A stretch of DNA of 64,000 nucleotides. It comes from Nematostella vectensis (Eukaryota > Cnidaria > Anthozoa > Actiniaria > Edwardsiidae). Under the pieces are notes generated by a model. It made no database searches, was not told the origin of the DNA, and was given only the letters and a program-made list of their open reading frames with translations. A program made the translations under genes and the position numbers. Positions within the stretch are counted from its first letter, which is position 1. Every line of letters begins with the position of its first letter. Below, piece after piece: positions 45,970-58,600 of this stretch. The stretch lies in assembly GCF_932526225.1 (NCBI RefSeq), contig NC_064045.1:10692022-10756021 (forward strand), read 5' to 3'.

Positions 45970-48900
45970 GCATATAGAAGCTTATTTATTCAATATTTGA
46001 TTGAGGTTAAAGTGACTTCTTCATTTGTTGTGCGTCTAGTTTATGCACGGTGTTTTAACTTTGAGTTTCCTAAGGGCCACACTTTTAAAAGGCTCATATT
46101 AAAGCCCATTGCAAACGACTGAAAGATTGCCGGCAAAAATAGACAGATCTACTGGGTTGCTGGTTTTTATGAACCTGATATTTCTGGAAAACTGCGAGTG
46201 CCTAGAACTAGTGACTAAGAAAAATAGAACTATTATATCCGTTTATAACAGTCAGAGAATCCATTAAGTCTCGAGTGAGGCACATATAATAAATGAACGA
46301 ATTTATACAAGAAAACGACCTTGTTTATCCAACCTACTTGGACCATTTTCCTTTTGTCAACCTTATTCGAAATGGGTATACACAAAACTTTTCATTGTCT
46401 TGTAGCATACACTGGGGTAGCCATGTTAGTTGCCTGTGTGTAGACGAACTCACAAATATAGACTTTAAAGGACTTTATCCGTGAGGCCAAGTCGTTTTTC
46501 ACGCAGGCTACCATGTTAGCAGTGCTGTTAGCGCCGTTTGCACAGGGATTTCTTATCTTTTTATATATCAAGCCGCAGGCAAAAGGAACCATAGAAATGA
46601 ATTATTCATTTCGGATTTCGTGTGACAGCTCGTTCTCTATCAAGGCATAGCTTCTTTAACAGACAAATAAGAAATTTTTACTGCGATATGTAATCTTACT
46701 GAGATGGTTTGGTGAAAACTGCAACAGGACATTTCTATGTTTTGGCCATCCCAAACGAACTATATTGGATAGTTATCAAAATTCTCAGAATTCACTGTAA
46801 ATAGTTTTATAATTAAATGCATGCATTTTGTCAATATATACTATAATAAAGAGCAGATACGAGATAATGCAAATTTTAGAATACACTTGTCCACTGATTG
46901 TCTCTTTTCCGGTCAAAGCCAAATATCGAAAAATCCATATAAATCCACTTCTGCTTCAAAACACTTATAAGCACAGCACAGAATCTATTGCCACAAGACT
47001 TAATGATGCCCTAAGGAATCCTCCGAATGTGGCGCTGCAGCTAAAAAGCTGTATTTTTTAAACCAGAGTACAAGCAACTCTGACAATGTTGACTACCACC
47101 ATGTTAAACAAGTAGATTAAGACGAGCTATTAATCAACACAAGGTTGAAAAAATATGTTGAACGCCTCTGTGATACAGAATTGCGCTGACGTTTCGAGCG
47201 TTTGCCGTTAGTCGAAGCAAAAAAATATGTTGGTCTTAGGCCTTATTTCAATTTGTCTATAGTCTTTCTTAATATACCACATTAGGAGGCGGTGCGAAAA
47301 AAACGCAAAGAAAAACGCCAAAAGTCGATAACCGTAAACCGCACAGTCTAGAGAAACCGCAATACATCGGAATAAAATACGAAAAACCGCGCCAGATTTA
47401 AAGCAAAACCGCATCCCTTATGCCCCCCCCCCCCCCCCCCCCCTACAGTAGATCGGTAGCACTAAGCACTGTTGTGGGGAATAGGGTATGACGACACAGC
47501 GGCGGTATTTCACTTTGAAGTACTAGAAAAACTCGGTCATTCTATTCGAATATAGCCATGGCAATATACAGTGTATAGAAGTACCGCATTTTTTAAAGCA
47601 AGAGCTGCCAAATAAGTATTTTTGTGTATTTTACCACGCGGTAAAAGTCTATAGTGGTGGATGAAGTTCACCAACCATGTTGGAAGTACAACGCGTTTTC
47701 ATTAGTATAGATTTATACGCCCAGGAATTTTCAGAGGGGAGGGGGGGGGGGCGTAAAATGCCCTTTTTCCCTAACAGTTACTGTATTTATTTTTTCCAGG
47801 GGGTTTCTAATCCCAGAGGGGTGGGGGGTCATACCTATTTTCTGGAACTACACATTGGAACATTTATGCGTCTTGATACTTCTGTTTCTTTCTTGGTTGT
47901 TTCTCATTTCCTTGCTATTTCTATTGGGGTGCATATTATACGTGGGTTTTCGAAGTTTTTTTTTTTTTTTTTTTTTTAAGGCCCTCAAAATTGGGGTGCG
48001 GATTATACGCAGGTGCGCATTATACACCGGTATATACGGTATTCATTTTTAATAAAAAGAGCTTCGATTGGACAAAATACATACAGATTAAAAATATCTT
48101 AGTTTAACGCTGCCGATGATACGTTTAGCATTTAAGATTCCTGAAATTACAATTACTTATTTTATGTATTATACCATTGTATTTGATTTCATTACATAGA
48201 CCTATTATCTGTCTTTTTTAAGACTTATGGGACGCACCTAAAACGTCATTTTCTTCTTATTATTATTATTTCTACTATCATAACTAATACTTTTTTAGCC
48301 GCGTGGCCAGGATTGTCTACGGGGCATGCGCACTTGTAGATATGAAGTAAAAAAATCCGCGTGTAATAACCTAGATTTTTCCAAGTCTGGCAAAACAGGT
48401 TTTTATATGTTGGGGTACTTACTAACAATTAAGGCACAATAAATTCTTTTTTTTTTCTTATAGGTTCTTAATTTTTTCCCAAGTTGCTTAATCAACAGTA
48501 AGATTCATAATAACAGAAGTGTGACCGAATATACACCTATTTCAATAAAGGTTGTCAGTGCAAATAGCGATTGGCAAAATGCAGTTCTACGACCGAAAGT
48601 AACCATGCGTCTCGAAGAATATAGATAAATCAAAACATTTATCCATTAAAGGTTACCAATGCTTGGCTCTGACATTGCTTGACTTTATTTAACACCTTTA
48701 GTTTTACGAATAATTAGTACCAATAAGCAATTTGCCATTCGCCATTTGCACTGACAACCTTCATCCACTATAGAGAATCCACCTGTACGTATGTTATATC
48801 TGTAACCTTTTCTTTATGGAAGATCAAAATGTTTAGCAAATTTATATTTCAAAGCCCAATATTTGGTCTCACTTTTCATGGAGTAAATATTGATAAAAGA

Positions 48901-49118
48901 ACATTTTGAATTTTTTGGCTGGGTAGGTTCTTATATTTCGGGGTATTAAAATCCTTCTCAAATCTTAAATCACTAGGTTCTTACATCCGTTTTTTTTTAA
49001 CTGTATTGACAATTCTGAAAAAAGTTTTTGAATAAGAAAGAGCATATTTTGGCGACCCCGGGGGTGTGGTCCCCTGGCTATTAGTCTGGGTTCCGCATAT
49101 TAAATGGCATAGTTGTTT
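45970..49118. other. Tail-to-tail intergenic region, USP1 / GALK1
   Basis: No gene is supported. It holds homopolymer runs (C at about 47424-47443, T at about 47958-47978), a foldback at 48545-48764, and words at about 47930-48040 (GCATATTATACG, GGTGCGGATTATACGC, GCATTATACACCGG) that look like the end of an old DNA transposon. That last point is a guess. Confidence 0.55.
48545..48764. mobile_element. About 220-bp foldback element
   Basis: ATAAAGGTTGTCAGTGCAAA at the left is answered by TTTGCACTGACAACCTTCAT at the right. The arms continue with GCGATTGGCAAAAT and ATTTGCCATTCGC. The loop is AT-rich. Confidence 0.8.
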
Positions 49119-52100
49119 TTATATATTCACTGGACGAGCGCCGTCGGCCGGGCTACTAACAAAAAACGTAGCTTCTTGGTATCCTTCCTGCAAACAAGAA
49201 AAAGAAACATTTTTATCATCCAGTATAACCGTAACATTTGGAGGATCCTTAATAAATACATAAATAAACCTGTCCAACCCCTTATTTTCAGACATTTTTC
49301 CGCATTATCACCAGTTTACGTCGATTTACGGTCGAGTACGTAACAATTTCCGATGGCTTTTAACGGAAAATGCGAAAAATATTTTAACATTGTAAAAGCA
49401 ATGTGTCTATTGAAAGTTTCTTTGAGGATGTGATTGATAACTTGAGCGGGTGGCCTCTTTTGATTCTTTTGTCTTTTATCGGTTGAGGTTTCCGTCAACC
49501 TTCGGGAAGTAAACTGGTGACAGTGCGGCTTTTTAAAGAATATAAGGAAATAAAGGGAAAAAATAATTAATCCCCCCGCCCCTTCATGAAATCCTTGCCC
49601 CCTTTTTGGGACGGCCTGGATATGCCCAATCAGTCAATGGCCGTTTTATGATGTGTAAGCTTGAAATGAGGTAAATTTCGTTAAAAAAAGGAATAACAAA
49701 TAAAAGACGGAGAAAGAAGCACAGTTCCGCCTCGTTTTCGCGCCTGTGACCTCGACGCCCTGGGTTTCTGAGGATACGTGACTCGCTTAGTTTCAACACG
49801 TTTCCAGGCCATCGGCCTTGCTATGGTAGCATTCTCAATGCGTCTCCATCGCCTTGATTTTCAATAGTTGGTACGCGCAAATACGTCTTCGCCTCCTTGT
49901 CATTCTCCGTTTCCTTCCCTAGTGAAAAGGTTTCGCAAATTTAAGTATGGAGACTTACCTTGATGTGGGCCTTACACTTTTCAACTGAGTCCCGCTTGAG
50001 AAGTGTCACGGTGCATCCGCCAAACCCCCCGCCGGTCATGCGAGAGCCATAGACGCCTTCTACTTCGAGAGCAAGTCTTACTAGAGTGTCAAGCTCTGTG
50101 CAGCTGACCTCATAGTCATCTCTAAAGAGAGGAAATACAAAGATGAGAGTCGTGACCAATATAGCAATGACTACTTTACTTCTAACAGTAATTTTCTTTG
50201 AAATTGTAATTTCTCTTCTGGTAATATTTCTCCAAATAAAAAAATAAAAACCAAAAGGTATTGAAAGAACGCAAAACATGCCTTTGATCTATAGACTGGT
50301 GGCCATGTGTAAACGTTAGAGAACCAGAGTCAAGGCGTATCTAACTCTTCGCTGAAGGGGTGGGAGGGGGGGTTGGCTCAGATACAAAGGGGGGAGGGGG
50401 TAATTATTATTTGTTACATATGGCTTTCTGGCAGCCCAAAAGGGGGGGGGGGATTTAAACCCCCTAAACCCTCCCCCTAGATCATTATAGAAACTGAGAA
50501 CATCAAAAGAGGGTGTGTAGATACTGGAACATCAAAAAGGGTGTGTGGCAATTCCCGAGCAATCGCTCTAACAAAGTTAAAAATTCATAGGCCATACACT
50601 ATGTTTTAAAGCAACTGATTAACTCGCAGTGTTGAAAAGCTATGTGCAAACAGTGAAACATAGTCCTGGGGCTTTAGGATAGTGAGAGCAGAGGATGGAT
50701 CAGTCACAGCGAAAACTAAAAACCCTGCTAACTCGTTGTGCAGAGCGGTAGCAAGGGGTGGGCACTGGGGGCACGTGCCCCCCCCCCCCTCCCAATATTT
50801 TCAAAAATTATAAAGAAATGACCAGTAGGGGTGTGGCTGTGCCCCCATTGTTTTCTTAATGTTTCTGTATCGTCCCCCCCCCAATAATTTGAGGCTTGCT
50901 ACAGCTATGTTGTGATCCTACCTCAGTGAGTTGTGACTTTCAACCATTAACTTTCCGAAGGCTTCATAGTCATTGTTTTGAAGGACGGATGAAGCATCAC
51001 AAGTTCTCTTTATTTCACCCACAACATGTCGAGCTCTGCAATAAATTTCCTTCTCCAGCTTGTCCTCATTAGCTGGAAAAAGACAAGAACATAATGAAAA
51101 TATTATTCTTTTCATAAGTGTCTGTAAATATTTGCCAATTCAAGTTTTAGTCAGGCATGTTTCCAGGATTGGCCAAGGAGTTGTGGGCAGTCATAGGCTC
51201 ACCCTGCCCACCCCCACCCCCCCCCCCCCCCCCCCCCATGTTTGCGCCAGTTAGTTGCACTACATAAGACAGTAAAGGGCAGTAACACCTATGGTGCCCT
51301 TATTTTATTTATTTTGAAATTATAAGAAAATGACCAGAGGGTTATAGGGTTATGTATTTTTCTCTCTGTATTTTGCCCCCAGCTCAGTTTTTTTTTAGGC
51401 CGTTTCAGCCTTGCAGTATAGAACATATTTATGGCAGGAGGTAAATTTGTAGAATCTAGTTGCATTTTACATCTTCTAAATATTCAAGCTGAGGGGGAGA
51501 GGGTGCTGGATCTGCTACTAAAACAAAAATGAGTTTCTATATGGTAATGCAAAATACCTTGATTATTAGACTGATAAAACCGAGGTTCAAGCAAAACAGA
51601 AGAAACCAAAGCACATACACAGCGAAATTCAAGATGAAATCATTAGGAAGAAAAAAGTTAAATATGTTGCATAGGTATATAATTCAGGTTTACGGCAAAA
51701 GTTATATCTCTTGGGTATATTCAATTACCTATAAGCTCATCCATTGACACCTCACGCAAGCTTTTTTTGCCCATAGCAGCAGCCGCTTCCTCACAGTGTC
51801 TCCTCCTCGTAGGGTATTCACTTCCTGTTAGCTTGTGATGGACGTTGCTATTGGTTACAAGGATGGCTAGGTCAGGGTCTGCTAAGGGAATCAACTTGTA
51901 ATCCATGGATCTAAAAAAAGCAGAAATTATTACATGCTATACGTTTATGTCTGTCTATGGCTACTAAAAGGCTTCATTCACCCCACCCATCCCCCCAAAC
52001 TGCTCAACTAAGAGGTCAGCTCAAATGAAAAAAAAAACATTTGAAAAAAATGTCCCATCGAATTGGTAAACGCCCCTCCCAACTACAGATCTTGGCTAAG

Positions 52101-55100
52101 GGCCTATAGTTTGAATATTAAAAGGAAAATACAATTTTGCGAGCCACAAATATTATGTAACTGCCAAAGAAAGCTCCTTTCTATCTGTTTTGTAGAGGTT
52201 AGCAGTGGTTGAAGGTACACAAAGATTGCAAAACAATCTAGACCTTATTGTCCCTGCATGTCACAGGATCCCAAGTTAAAAAACAAAACAACTTGAAAAA
52301 AAGAAAAAAGCTGTCCAGCAGGCTTAAGAAAACCAAATACATATAAAAATAACAACAAAGCAAAGGGGCACGACAACAATTCGATAAACAGGTTAATGAA
52401 TATTCAAAACATCTAACCCTAGCCAAGGAAAAGAATAACTGAGCCCAACCAGCTCTTGCCTAGGATGTCTGATCGACAGTATCATATGCTGAACGTTTTC
52501 AGATTTCCCAAACCTTGGCCACTTTTTACCCCAGTAAAGGGCTCAGGCTGGAAAGATCAGTAAAATTGCCCTGTTTTCAAACAGGCATAAAACATGCCAT
52601 TTCAACTTTGTGTTGATTTATTTCCTTACCTGCAATCTAAAAGCAAGGCATTGCCCTTCTTCCCCATCACCGATATAAACTGATCCATAATTCCACATGG
52701 CATTCCAGCAAACTCATGCTCTGCCTTTTGGCAGGCCAATGCCTTGGCTTTTAAATCTTTCCTCACATGACCACTAAGTTGTTCAAGAAATGTAAACATT
52801 GCCACTTCCAGTGACGCTGAACTGGACAGCCCTCCACCAAGTGGCACTGATGTTGCTATGGCTGCATTAAAAGCTGGAATTGGTGAACCAAAGTTGGCAA
52901 TAACTCCTTTGATGTAGTTTGCCCAGGATGGGTTACCAGGAGATAGTGGTTTGGCAGGAGAGGGGAGGGGGAACTCTATGTTGTCTGGGCCATCAGTGCC
53001 TTCAGCTGAGGTGACAATTTTGCAAGTCTCTCCGTCAACTTTTGCACCCACTATGACAGTCACTAGATCGAGAGCCTAAAAGAAATGTGAACAAATTAAG
53101 TAGTTCATTGGAATAAGGTTCATTGCAATAAGGCGGGGGTGGGGGGGAGATAGATAAGTTCATAGAGTTCTCTGGCGATTTTTTACACGTTTTATTGAAA
53201 AGTTGTTATTTTGAATATAAAAAGGGTTAACCCATTGACTCCTGGCTTTTTTTGAGCTGAATTTACAAAAAACAGACTGAAAACAGATACCTCCCCCCCT
53301 ATTCTGAGTTTTATACAGCCCGTCAAAGTCAAACACAGCTGCACCTAGTCAGCGGTATCCAAGCTTTCCAACAGTGCTTTGCGGTCCCCACTTTTAATCC
53401 CTCGTTTTTGTGCTGAAGCCAGCATAAGTTGATGGTTGCTTGTATTTTTCATCAAAAATACAGCTATGAGCATATTAGGAGAGTGTAGGACATCATGAAG
53501 TCTTTTGGGGCATAATTGAGTGCTTTGCTTATGGATATTTGCAAGCAAAGGTGGATTCATGATGATTTTTTCTTGTTTGGCTTTGCCTGGATGAGAAAAT
53601 AATTTTCTAATGAATCACCACAGCTCTCCTAAATGCTGTCTTTTCTGAAACCAAATTGATTCCAAAATTGTTTAGACTGCTATTCTGGGTCTGTATGACC
53701 TGGAATTGATTTGTTTGGCTTCAAGGGTGAAAAGACTTATAAAAAACCATCTGACTTTGGGGAGAGGAGTGTTGACTGGCCCTCCCCTTGTGAATTTTCC
53801 CCTGGATCTCCCAGAATGCTTTGCAATTATTTGGCTTAAGAGTAGATGCCAACACCTTGGTTGGATGCATATCTGCAAGACCATTTATCCCTTAGACTGA
53901 TGCCTGAGTATCTTCATCTTGTTGTGTTTATTTTGCATTTATGAATTTTTTGGGTTGTGGATACTTCCCAAAGCCGGTACAGGCCGGTTGAGGGGTCAAT
54001 GTGTTAAAGTTCTTAAAACCTTTCACCTATATCAATCTAGCCAAAAGAAAGCATAGATACACATACAAATTCTGAAAAGGGAATTGAATTTGATTGAGAT
54101 TTGAATTTTCTACAGATCTTTGATAATTTTCCTGGCCATGCGAAAGGAGGTTGAGTCAAGTGAATAATTTCAAGTTTTGGCTGGAAAATCTGAAACAAGG
54201 TATTTTTCTTAAATCCGTTAAAATTCAGAGACAGCAATACCACAAATATATTGGCGAAATGTTTTCTATTACAATGCTATCCACAATGACGCGAAGAGTG
54301 ATTTAAAGTCGAGAATTGTATGCGAAAAAAGAAAATATCGTTTTGTTGTAGGTTTCAAAAACAGCACGCGCTCGTGAGAATGTCGCCATCCTTGATTGCG
54401 AATGCAGCGCGCGCACAATGCAAAAAACAATTCAAAGACTAAAAATATCTGCTATATTTGGCAGATTTGTTTCCTTTAGTTAAATAATCATTTGAATACC
54501 AGGTTGAGATATAAAGGTTACGGTTAAAGTTGTAACCACACAACGTTCTTTAGCAATAACTAAAAAGACATGAAGACGGGAACCGGTTTAGCGCGCGCAT
54601 ATGTTTTCTCATGTAATTTGGTTGACATCCCGATCTACGTCACAAATGACTGGACCCTGGCCTTTCAGTTCACGGCCTTTTTTCCGAAGGTTGACCAAAA
54701 TACCTCAATATTACAGATTTGAGTTATTCGCGCGGACGCGTGTTTTATAGGGTACATACGAACGACATACCATTTGGAAGATGAAAATGTAAAGAATCAA
54801 CTCTGAAAGGTTATATGGACTTTAAAAATGCAGGGTCTATATGATTAATCTAACTCGCAAGCGAACTAACTAGTAAAGTGAATCACACACATCAACAAAG
54901 AAAAGAATACGCAGTTTGCCTTACCATTGGGAATACGAAACCCTCGTTGTAGTCTGTGTGTTCTCCGATCAGATTCACACGTCCAGGAGCGCATCCCCCT
55001 ATCTCTGGCTTACTGCCGAAACGTTTTACAAATAGCTCCGTTGATTCTTGCACAACGCGGCCCGCCATGTTGAAACCATCGGGTTTCCTGTCACAGGGTA

Positions 55101-55110
55101 CCCGCGTCAT
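49119..55110 (-). CDS. GALK1: Galactokinase (6 exons)
   Basis: GHMP-family kinase that phosphorylates galactose to galactose 1-phosphate in the cytosol (Leloir pathway). Exons in coding order: 54925-55110, 52630-53075, 51729-51910, 50922-51072, 49959-50121, 49119-49187; 398 residues (human 392). Motifs: galactokinase signature [12 protein letters not shown] (43-54), ATP-binding [12 protein letters not shown] (139-150), MPCGIMDQ with catalytic Asp193, and GGGFGG (352-357). The last exon encodes only 22 residues ([20 protein letters not shown] and two more). I accept it because it matches the family C-terminus and joins in frame. The start at 55110 keeps a 15-residue lead before a second Met (15); either could be used. 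MITE B copy 3 lies in the last intron. Confidence 0.95.
49296..49536. mobile_element. MITE family B, copy 3
   Basis: About 240 bp in the last GALK1 intron. The ends are CCGCATTATCACCAGTTTAC and AAACTGGTGACAGTGCGGC, more decayed than the copy at 7169. The core ATTCTTTTGTCTTTTATCGG is kept. Confidence 0.85.
53076..54924 (-). other. GALK1 intron 1 (1.85 kb)
   Basis: Nothing recognised beyond a few G and C homopolymer runs. Several 60-70 codon open frames occur on both strands without family matches. GALK1 introns 2-4 (for example 50122-50921) also carry long G or C runs. Confidence 0.55.
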
Positions 55111-55675
55111 AAGATCATGACCTTTCAGTTGTTGTTTTTCGAAAACTAGCCTGCTTATTTCTTTTTAATATTTAAAAACAGAAAAGCAGTTCTCGTTAAA
55201 AAAGAACAACCTCTTAATATCGCTTTGTTTGCTATACATGCTCTTTTTGTGTAAAGATCACCTACATAGTTGAGTGTAAAATTAATAAGCACCCCCATCC
55301 TATGTAACATAGTCGTGTATTTAATTTCTTTATACAAAATAAATGTGCTATATTATGTTTGAATAAACTTTCATCGTCTTCTCTTGATCTTGACTGTTGA
55401 CTGCACACTCGCGTGGTCGGCCTCAGTGGAGGCCCCTATTGTCTTAGCGACCAATCAGCGAAGTGCATCATTTTGCACGTGACACAAGCCGTCTAACTGA
55501 CAGCGCGCTCCAGTAACGGTAGGCATGAGTTACTCGCTGTAGTGTTTTGAGCTTTGCTCTCTCTCATTCACGCTTCTTCTCCCTTCTAGATCCCTTGCGA
55601 TCTCTTATCTTTCTTATCAGTCCCCTTCCTCTCATTACCTTCTCGCTGTTTCCCAAGTTTCACGAGATTTGAGTC
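55111..55675. promoter_or_regulatory. Divergent promoter region, GALK1 / CCNF
   Basis: 565 bp separate the two start codons. A CCAAT box in GACCAATCAGCG lies at 55451-55455, and GTAACGG (Myb-like) near 55514 is about 160 bp upstream of the cyclin F start. Both fit a cell-cycle promoter, but this is inference from short motifs. Confidence 0.6.
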
Positions 55676-58600
55676 ATGAGAATAAGATCGCGCAGCGTTT
55701 CGCTGAGACGGACTCGAAGTTCGCACTGCCAACAGTTCTTCTCTCTTCCTGAAGAAGTCCTCATTATCATTCTAAAGTTTCTCCCTGCACAAGATCTTGT
55801 AAATATAAGACTGGTAAGTTGTATCGGCGTTGGACAACCAGATATTTTTTAAGCTTGTGAATAGAATAATCGATGCGCCAGGCACAATTGATCCCAAGAC
55901 CGTTGGAACTCAAATTCCGTTGACCCGCGTCAAGTTTAACATGTTTTACAAATGTTCATCTCATTTACAGGTTTCCACTAATCTCAAACATCTTGTAGAC
56001 GAATCTCCTACGCTATGGATGACTGTTTCTTTCCCTAGTATTTGGCCGTCTCAAAAAAACCGCGCTGTTCTTGAAAGGTTCGTTGTCAGTTGGTTTCGTT
56101 GTTCTTTTTGCGGTTTGGAAGTCAAAACAAATGTCAACCTTGTAACTCTCTGTTTTTACTGGTTTTTCAGGGCTGCCAATGTTGGTAACATCGAAGCACT
56201 TATAAAACTAGGACTGGCACATTTATATAATGAAGGAAGTAAGTTAATTTCTTAATTTCAATGTTTGATTAGCTTTTATCGATCTCGTGTTCCATTACTT
56301 ATAAGTACTCATTAACTTTATTGGCGTCAAAATGAACCAATCATTTACAAGGCAGATAAAAAGCACCATTGCCCCGTTTTTAGCCCAGTTTTTCTACATT
56401 TCGCTTGATTTTAGGGGGAAATGTTAAACGCAGATATTATATTTAAACGATCGCCCTCGGGAGTAACAGAAGGGTGACAAAAGAGTAATTTTCTCAGATT
56501 TGTTCTGAAAAGCACTCAAGCGCTCTCGTGCCCTCTTGAGAAATACATATTTTTCATCTTAGCTTTTTTTTCTAGTGAATTATTAAAGGTGTAAACGTTC
56601 TTTAACCGTTTATTCCACATAAACAAAACCCAAGAGACTAATTTAATTTGACTAACAAAATTGTTCTGATAATTCTAAGCATAAACAATAATAATAATTT
56701 CAAAATAGTCTGAAATGTTTAGAAACAATAAGATCATTTACAATTTAATTTGCAACGGTCATTTCAAACTTGAGATTCAAAAAGTTTTTTTAAACCATAA
56801 TCATAGGTTGATATAACTGGTTACCTGAGGTAACCTCAAATGCTGTCAGGTCAAACACCTCACCTACTCAAAATGTAAATGTCAAGCCCTGTTGATGTTA
56901 ATGTTGATTTTCATCTCATATTTTACTTCAGTTTCCGAAGAGAAAAATAGCAATACAAATGCAAGCGAGAATGGAAGACAGGCTGCGGAGTTGTTCTGCA
57001 CGGCTGAGCGGATGACATGTGATCCGTTCACTTGGTTTTTTATCCGTCCTCCCTGGGCTCCCAGTGGATCCTGCTGCAAAGCATGTGTGTTTAAAAATAT
57101 GGTAGAATACTGCTCTAATGCTGAGGTAAGCCAGAGATGTCCTCATACATATTTTAGATAGAAAAACATAAAAAGTGGTAACGTTTTATGGTGGAGTTGG
57201 GATATGACACTTGAAAGCACTCTATTTATATTATATCAATATCAAATTTCTTCAAAGTTAGTATTTGTCATAAATTGGGGGGGGGGTGGGGGGTGGCGTA
57301 AAGGGGGGAAGGTCCAGATTTTGTTGATGCTGTTAGTCTTTGTGGCCATATCAATTCTTTTATTCATTTATTTATTTTATCTTTCCGCTTTTTTTACAGC
57401 CATGTGATAGTCTGAATAAATCACTACTCTTCTGCATTGGAAAAATTCTTAGTTTGCATGAGGTAAAGTAATGTTCGCATCATATATAAATTTTGACAGA
57501 ATCAAACCTGTCAACTCTCCCGCTCTCCAGCGTTGAGCACCAAATCTCCCACTTTTAGCGATTTTTATCGCTCCCGAAAAATTATTCCATAGAAAATCGT
57601 CATTTTGCCTATTTTCCATTCAGATATTTGAAACAACAATTCCCTTGCGTAGCACAATTTATCTAACACCCTCGTGAGATCTATAAGTGAATTTGTTCGC
57701 GAGAGCTTTCTATACGGCAAACACCTGCAAGGTTAAACCCACCCCTCCCCCAAATAAATGAATATACCCCCACCCCTCCCCCAAAATATTCTCAAGCCTT
57801 GATATTTTCTGAGGTTGACAGGTATGCAGAATTGACATTGGTTGTTGTGACTCATAGTTGCAACCCATTCTGGTCTTTAATGCAATACACCTTATTGTGA
57901 AGGACACCTATTCAATCTGCTGATACCTCTTCTCATGCACTTTACTCTCCAGAGTGTTTAAGAACACCTGAAGGTGTCTACTAACGAGTGTTCACTTCTA
58001 CTATAGAGAATTACTTTGTTTTATGCATGATTACTAATCATTTTTATTTCATTAGGATGAAAAGAGGAGATCCGAATGCATTGATTGGCTCCAAAGAGCA
58101 TCAAATCTTGGTTCATCGCATGCTGCATTTGAGATGTGGAAGATGAAATCTCTAGAGCATGCTTTAGAACCTTCTGCAATGCTTCAGAGTCTGCGTGAGC
58201 TCCGTGATATTGCAATGAATGGAAACGCAGAGGCCCAGTATACACTTGCCATGCAATATGCAGCAGGGAATATGGGAGGTGCTTCTAAAGACCACGCTGC
58301 TGAATTTCTTACTCAGGTAAATAAATATCTGAGCACAGCTGTAGAAGAAACCTTGAAGTAAATACCTTTTGGAACTTGGAATTTGGTCAAAAATACTGGT
58401 GATTTACAAGGAAAAGTGTTGCACCTTCCCAGTTTTATACGGTCTTATGACCTTTGAATTCTTACAATGCCATTTCTCCTTCATTTTTTTTTGTCATTTC
58501 TGCACACTAGTAAACTATCACACCAAAAAAAATATTTTTGCAGGCATTGATGAATGAGCCCCACTGAAAGACTGCCTAGCTGCAGTCCATCGCCATTAGT

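Noticed and set aside
49819..49931. Alternative last galactokinase exon after the acceptor near 49920
   Set aside because: It opens in frame but encodes an Arg-rich peptide unlike the family end; 49119-49187 encodes the expected [13 protein letters not shown].
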